Source: Rhabdophis nuchalis (Eukaryota > Chordata > Lepidosauria > Squamata > Natricidae). From it: 64,000 nucleotides of DNA. Position 1 is the first letter of the stretch. The number at the start of each line of letters is the position of its first letter. Shown here one piece after another: positions 59,247 through 64,000 of this stretch. The stretch spans positions 141,193,503 through 141,257,502 of the forward strand of contig CM077645.1 of assembly GCA_039707465.1 (NCBI GenBank). Direction: 5' to 3'. The position numbers and the translations under genes were made by a program. The notes under the pieces are model-generated. The model made no database searches, was not told the origin of the DNA, and saw nothing but the letters and a program-made list of their open reading frames with translations.

Positions 59247-59532
59247 CAGTGGTGGGTTCCAGTCCCCATTGCAACTGGTGCACTGCGCAGGGAGCTGGGC
59301 ATGCTAGTTATGTATGTGTACTGTGCATGCATATGCACAGCACCACCCCTGTGACACACAGCTTCTCGGCAGAGGTCGTGCAGGTGCCACACACTGTGCG
59401 TGCATGCGCAATTGGCAAGTTGCAGGTATGGAATGCAGGTGGGCAGGTGGGCCAAATGAGCCACCATACCGGTACGGTGGCCATTGCTCCAGGCTACTAC
59501 TACCGGGCCATACTGGCTGGAATCCACCACTG
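59247..59532. mobile_element. Non-autonomous hAT element (286 bp), GGTGGGTTCC family
   Basis: The ends CAGTGGTGGGTTCCAG and CTGGAATCCACCACTG are near-perfect inverted repeats. The perfect 8-bp duplication GTGTATAT is at 59239-59246 and 59533-59540. Sister copy at 11838-12117. Interior frames on both strands are artefacts. Confidence 0.93.
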
Positions 59533-59563
59533 GTGTATATGTGTCTAACAAGCCAGCTACTTC

Positions 59564-59779
59564 ATTATTATTATTATTATTGTTATTGTTGTTGTTGTTG
59601 TTATTGTTATTATTGTTATTATTGTTATTATTGTTATTATTGTTATTGTTGTTGTTGTTGTTATTGTTGTTATTGTTGTTATTGTTGTTATTGTTATTAT
59701 TGTTGTTATTATTGTTATTATTGTTATTATTGTTATTATTTAATTATTATTATTTAATTATTAATAATTATTATTATTA
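59564..59779 (-). repeat. (TTA/TTG)n microsatellite at an L2 tail
   Basis: Over 200 bp of TTATTG-type trinucleotides directly precede (on the plus strand) an antisense L2 3' UTR. Confidence 0.95.
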
Positions 59780-59835
59780 GATTTTTATACCGCCCTTCTC
59801 CCTTTCAGGACTCAGGGCTGTGTACAGGCAATGAT
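59780..59835 (-). mobile_element. Very short L2 3' end
   Basis: TTTTTATACCGCCCTTCTCC then CTTTCAGGACTCAGGGCTGT, the terminal L2 3' UTR in antisense. Confidence 0.8.
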
Positions 59836-59854
59836 AAAAATCATTGCCTGTACA
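59821..59854. repeat. Perfect foldback palindrome, 15-bp arms, 4-nt loop
   Basis: TGTACAGGCAATGAT (59821-59835), loop AAAA, then ATCATTGCCTGTACA (59840-59854). The left arm is L2 3' UTR sequence, so the right arm is an inverted duplicate of it. Confidence 0.92.
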
Positions 59855-59994
59855 AAGAGCCATAAATGCTGTAATCAGGTCTAGAGGAATATACTGTAGA
59901 TTCTGTTCATAATCCATATGGTAAATATATGTTATTAGGCAAGACTACATATGGGAGAATGGGAACTCTCCCTTCTGCAGAGTCAGTTGTTGGT

Positions 59995-61800
59995 TGTTGG
60001 TTTCAAAGATGGAGGCAGCAAATTTTTGAGATGCTGAAGGAACCGGAGGAATTCCCAGACATATAGGGGGGCTGCCTGGCCAATTATATCCATCTTTTGG
60101 CCTGGCCCAGCAAGAGGATCATCCTGCCGCCCCAATGAGGGTCTTCTTCCCTCACGGGGTACAATAGGCACCAAGCAGCAGTCGGATGAGGACGAGGAGC
60201 TGGGAGTGGATGGCGCAGTGCCGATTGCATCAGCTGTGAGGCGGTGGGCCCCAGCAGTGGCGTGGCAGTGGCCCGGAGTGGTCCACAGTTGTGTGGCTGT
60301 GGCGATGGCATCGGCGGCACGGAGGAGCTCGTCGGGACCTGAGAAGTGAGAGGCTTGGGCAGACGAGGTGGACAAAGATGCAGAGCTGCTGGCTGGGACT
60401 GCAGCAGCATGGGCGTTGATGGCGGCTGGAGATGGCTGGAGGTGGCTGGGATGGTGCTGGCCATTTGTTATCATTGTTTGGCCCTACTTGCCCTGTCTGC
60501 CCTGCTGACCATCATGGAGGCCCTCCTATGACCATCTTACATGAGCCGCTCCTTTGGGGACCTTACGATCCATCCATCCAGAGGCTAAATCAAGATCTAT
60601 TTTCACATCAATCTCTAACATTCAGGAATTCTCTGACTGTAGTCTGCGATGTCTTGCTGTTGGGGGAGGCTATTCCTCTCTGGGACCTTTGAAGCAAACT
60701 GGACCCCACAGCTGGTGCTACCTCCCGGTTTTATTTTATTCTATTTATATGGACTCAGCGGCTGACCTTCTTGCCTTGCGGGAGTCCCCCCTCTCGCAAG
60801 TGTGGCCCTCAGCTTTAACGAGAGCCCACCTCGATGACGGGTTTGTTAACCATGAGATGTGGCAGAAGCAGAAGTTGAGGGGACTTTTAGTTAAATTTTT
60901 AGTTTATGTTTTAAGGGGTCCCAGGGAGGGGGAGGGTGAATTTAGAACTAGGGTAGTGGGTGAGGGGGAAAACCCACCGGGGAATGTTTTTATACTGACT
61001 AGGGGCCTTGATGGGGGGTGGGTGTAGGGTCTAGAAGGTCTGTCCAAAAGAGGGCTACTCTATCTGTACTGTGAGTGGGAGGGGAAGGTATGATGAGAGC
61101 CGAGGGCCATATCAGGTTAGGGGAGGGCGCACTCACTGTCTTCAAGCGGCGGCGCCCTCTGGCCTTCGTGACTTCTCTTGCGGCCCAGGGGGTTTAGGAT
61201 CTCAGGGCTGTTGTTGTGTAATGCCACGTCCGTGGTCAACAAAGCCCCCCTCATCCACGATCTAGTTTTGGAGGGGGGCGCGGACCTGGCGGGTATTATG
61301 GACACCTGGTTGGGCCAAGAGGGGGGTGCCCCTCATGGAAATGTGCCCACCGGGTTACCATGCATTCCACCAGCCAAGAGCCCAGGGTCAGGGTGGGGGT
61401 GTGGCGGTTGTTTTAAAGGAGAGTTTTGATCCAAGGGAGATCACTTTGCCTCAGACAGCTGGATGTGAGTCTCTCTGTGTGAAGTGGGGTCATAGGAGGC
61501 AGTTGGGCTTGCACCCCACCACGGGAAGGCTGAACCTGAACCGGTGACATGGTTCTGCCCCAGGTGCCTGATGGACCCTGAGAGGTTCCAGATGGAGCTT
61601 GGGCCGATACCTGAGACCCTCACCCACGACTCAACTGAGGACCTGGTGGCCGCTTGGTATACTATGGCCACTGGGGCCCTGGACCGAGTCGTGCCCTTGC
61701 GGCCCCTCACCCAATGCCGAACCACCTTAGCTCCTTGGTTCTCCGAGGAATTGAGGGTGATGAAGCGTCAGAAGAGATGCCTAGAGAGCGGTTCCAATTG
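59995..61800 (+). mobile_element. L2 LINE 5' region with rearranged endonuclease
   Basis: About 61220-61430 reads [30 protein letters not shown] and, in another frame, [19 protein letters not shown] and PREITLPQTAGCESLCVKWG: the N-terminal APE endonuclease as at 15338-14950. The middle, with the GDFN motif, is deleted at about 61530-61545. 61544-61801 reads WFCPRCLMDPERFQMELGPI, then LVAAWYTMATGALDRVVPLR and APWFSEELRVMKRQKRCLES, the endonuclease-to-RT linker. It stops at about 61800 before the RT. 59995-61200 is GC-rich and probably L2 5' UTR. Its left limit is uncertain. Confidence 0.7.
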
Positions 61801-61801
61801 A
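61544..61801 (+). pseudogene. L2 endonuclease-RT linker fragment (85 codons)
   Basis: MDPERFQMELGPIPETLTHD then STEDLVAAWYTMATGALDRV aligns with residues near the end of the 14447-15115 frame and continues through RTTLAPWFSEELRVMKRQKR. This shows that the endonuclease and RT frames are normally joined. It helps place the TGA in the 14.4-kb copy. It is a fragment only, with neither catalytic domain. Confidence 0.8.
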
Positions 61802-62210
61802 ACATCCAATTATATTTGCATGTTCAATACAGAGTTCAAAAGGATTAGCAAGCTTCAGATCCTACCACAGAGACAAAGGCATCTGATGGGCATGATGCCT
61901 TCTCAGTAATTGTTCCTCCCCCTTTGGATTCTCCAAGATATGGTTAGCCTTAGCTGCCTTTTAGAAGGCGTTAAAAACCTTTATTTCCATCACTGAGTCT
62001 ATGAGTAGTGTGAAATACTAGCTTTCCCCCCCTGGTGCATAGGTATGTGTATGTTGTTGTTTTGGATTGTTGCTTTTTAATGTTTTATTATCTGCTCTTT
62101 ACTATTACTATTGCTAATGATTTACATAGCCTTAACCCATGTACAAAGTAAGGCAACCAAATAAATCAACAAAAACTTATCTCTATCTTTGGTACATACC
62201 CCCCCCCCAC
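61801..62210. other. Unassigned, possibly degenerate LINE tail
   Basis: TGCCTTTTAGAAGGCGTTAA followed by AACCTTTATTTCC and a later CCAAATAAATCAACAAAAAC faintly resemble the end of an L2-like C-terminus and tail. Not secure. Confidence 0.25.
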
Positions 62211-62216
62211 TCACTC

Positions 62217-62308
<92 letters not shown>

Positions 62309-62375
62309 TGTGTCTGTGTGTCTGTGTCTGTGTCTGTGTGTCTGTGTCTGTGTGTGTGTGAGAGAGAGAGGGGGG
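62211..62375 (+). repeat. (CT)n-(GT)n-(GA)n compound microsatellite
   Basis: About 40 CT units pass into GT/CTGTGT units and a short GA/G run. Confidence 0.97.
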
Positions 62376-63282
62376 GGAGCGAGAAGGTGATAGCGAGGTA
62401 GGCGTGTTTTTATGCAAGAGAAATATCTTGCATATTTTGCTATTGAGTTCAGGGTGACAGATGGCTCTTGAAGAACTGTTACAAAAATGTGGATGCATGT
62501 TTTGTTTCTCATAACATATGGTTCAAAACGTCTCTTTATCTCAGTTACATTAACAGTTTTGGAAATGTGCACATTTTCTAAAATTCATCGCATTGATTTT
62601 GCAAATAAGAAAACAGCTGGAAAAAAGTGTTGTTATTAATATTATTAAAATTCTCCAAATTTATATTTCAAAGAGATGGAGCTTTTACAGCCTTTCTTAA
62701 GGACTTGCTGTTTCTCAGCTGTACAGTTTCTTTTTAAATGTTAATAACCATTGGTGCAGTATTTATTTGTTTTTCTGCCCATTAACCTCCCTTGGTTTAC
62801 TTAGATATCACCTGATAATTTAACATAACTTTGCAAGTCCAAAGAATTTGAACATCATTTGAAATTGTTAAGTTGGGGTCGAATGAAGAGGCAGGACTTC
62901 AGTATAATGACTACAGATCATTATTAGGTAGATAGGTACAGCATTGGCTGTCCACTAGCTCTCTCTTTTAAAGGGAGTTGTCAGGCAGCCCAACCACTGA
63001 GGTTGCTCTATTTTCCTGCCTGTAATCTTTATCAATGAAAATAATCAATGATTATTTTCCCCGCCTGGAAGGCAGCCTTAAGTGAAGCCTTCATCCCAAG
63101 CCTTCACTCCCTATTAACATATTTAACATAAACTCAAGTCAATTGCCAGATACGATTATTCTGAACCAAAAGTTGCACTTTCTCTTCCTAGTGGTAAGTA
63201 TTTTATCAGGAACATTGCAAAACAGGTTCCAGGTTGGCAAATAAATAAGACAAGGCTATATATTCTATTTTTATTCAACCTA
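62376..63282. other. No gene recognised
   Basis: No gene or named repeat. TCAATGATTATTTTC and AATGAAAATAATCA near 63035-63058 form a small imperfect palindrome. Confidence 0.5.
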
Positions 63283-63300
63283 TATATATATATATATATT
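63283..63300. repeat. (TA)n microsatellite
   Basis: About nine TA units. Confidence 0.9.
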
Positions 63301-63620
63301 ATGGGGGGCATGATGGCTCAGCATTTAAAAATGCTATGCTTGTGAGTTGTCCAGCTGACAACTTGGGTTTGAAACCCAAATGCCATACGATGGGGTGAGC
63401 TCTCATTACTTGTTCCAGCTCCTGTCCGCCTAGCAGTTCAAAATCATGCAAATGCAAATAGATAAATAGGTACCACTTGAGAATGTAACAGATTCTGTGT
63501 GCTGGCCACATAACCATGGAAATGTCGTCAGACAATACTGGCTCTCTTAGCTAAGAAATGGAGATTAACCCAGCCTCCTGGAGTTGGAGACAACTGAAAT
63601 GCGGAAACCTTTACTAGTTT
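63301..63620 (+). mobile_element. Sauria-type tRNA-derived SINE
   Basis: The head CATGATGGCTCAGCATTTAA with box-B-like GGGTTTGAAACCCAAATGCC is followed by GGGTGAGCTCTCATTACTTG, CGCCTAGCAGTTCAAAATCA, CACATAACCATGGAAATGTC and an end in GAAACCTTTAC. Same family as 41186-41522. Confidence 0.82.
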
Positions 63621-63766
63621 ATATAGAATATATATTGAGGAAATCTGGATCGGAAAAAGGTGAACAGAGTTTTAAAATTAAAGTTGGAGAAAGAAACACT
63701 GATAAGCTGTTCTATGTTGATGGCATTATCCTTATAGCTGAAAATGCAAAGGATCTGGATCAGAGT

Positions 63767-64000
63767 GGGTTTCAGGTGATCCGGTCCGGTCCGGTACACA
63801 CAGACTGGTGCCAGAAATCTGGTGTGTGTTTGCATACTGGAGCCTCTAGAGACCCCTCCCCTGGTCTGCCCCCCCCACTTGCTGCCCCCGCGTGCCCAGT
63901 CACCGTTCTCTCCCTCCGTCCCTCCCTCTCTCTCTCTCTTGAAGTTTTAGAAAAATTCTCAAAAAAGTGGAAAGTTTAAAAGAAGTTGGTTAATTTTCAT
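63767..64000. mobile_element. Possible hAT-like element start, cut by window end
   Basis: CAGAGTGGGTTTCAGGTGAT resembles the CAGTGGTGGGTTCCAG ends seen at 59247. It is followed by GC-rich sequence and a CTCT run. No second end or duplication is visible. Confidence 0.25.

Noticed and set aside
59314..59780. Frames rich in YYCYYC and LLLLLL
   Set aside because: They start inside a hAT element and run into the TTA/TTG microsatellite.
59983..60474. 163- and 126-codon Ala/Ser/Pro-rich minus frames
   Set aside because: GC-rich, low-complexity sequence opposite a probable L2 5' UTR. Two different frames are open together and there are no motifs.
62139..62572. Frames with SLSLSL, VCVCV and RERERE repeats
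   Set aside because: Translations of the CT/GT microsatellite on both strands.

Overview
Vertebrate nuclear DNA, AT-rich, almost certainly a squamate reptile and most likely a snake. The basis is the repeat content: CR1 LINEs with (ATACA)-type tails, L2-, Rex1- and L1-type LINEs, Sauria-type and other tRNA-derived SINEs, many short hAT elements with 8-bp target duplications, and long GATA, TAA, CTAC, GAAA, GA and CT/GT microsatellites. No bacterial or organellar features are present. No host gene can be named; the window reads as intergenic or intronic. The only candidate host coding piece is one possible 136-bp exon at 41818-41953 with good splice sites.

Layout. 1-7.5 kb: a short hAT element, a 1-kb inverted-repeat element carrying a (CTAC)n array, two tRNA SINEs and a Rex1-like LINE 3' end. 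7.5-10.3 kb: a 2.8-kb L1-like insertion bounded by a 15-bp target duplication. 11.8-15.5 kb: a hAT element, GATA arrays and a long minus-strand L2 LINE with endonuclease and reverse transcriptase remnants. 16.3-18.0 kb: a full-length L1-derived element that carries only ORF1, inside an 18-bp target duplication. 18-25 kb: hAT elements, SINEs and two CR1 3' ends, one with a long open RT segment. 26.3-27.3 kb: L2 with a TAA array. 30.1-32.1 kb: a second complete ORF1-only element inside a 19-bp duplication. 33-36 kb: an LTR-like fragment and a 5'-truncated L1 with an open ORF2 C-terminus. 38-43 kb: L2 end, Penelope-like fragment, Sauria SINE, candidate exon and a CTAC-rich element. 44.5-46.9 kb: L2 with a 427-codon open RT frame and a CR1 end. 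48-54.9 kb: LTR-like, hAT, SINE and mariner-like elements and a second copy of the CTAC-rich element. 57-62 kb: several L2 pieces, an R4/Dong-like LINE remnant, a hAT element and TTA/TTG arrays. 62-64 kb: CT/GT repeat and a Sauria SINE.

The strongest unusual observation is the pair of ORF1-only L1 derivatives, 1732 and 2005 bp. They share 5' ends, Kozak context, ORF1 and 3' ends, and each has its own long target duplication. This is the architecture of the mammalian half-L1 (HAL1) elements, seen here in a reptile. Other points are a set of hAT elements whose target duplications mostly fit nnnTAnnn, microsatellites lying at LINE tails, very short LINE insertions, and two 4-nt-loop foldback palindromes. 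All family assignments are from reading the sequence; no database search was run.
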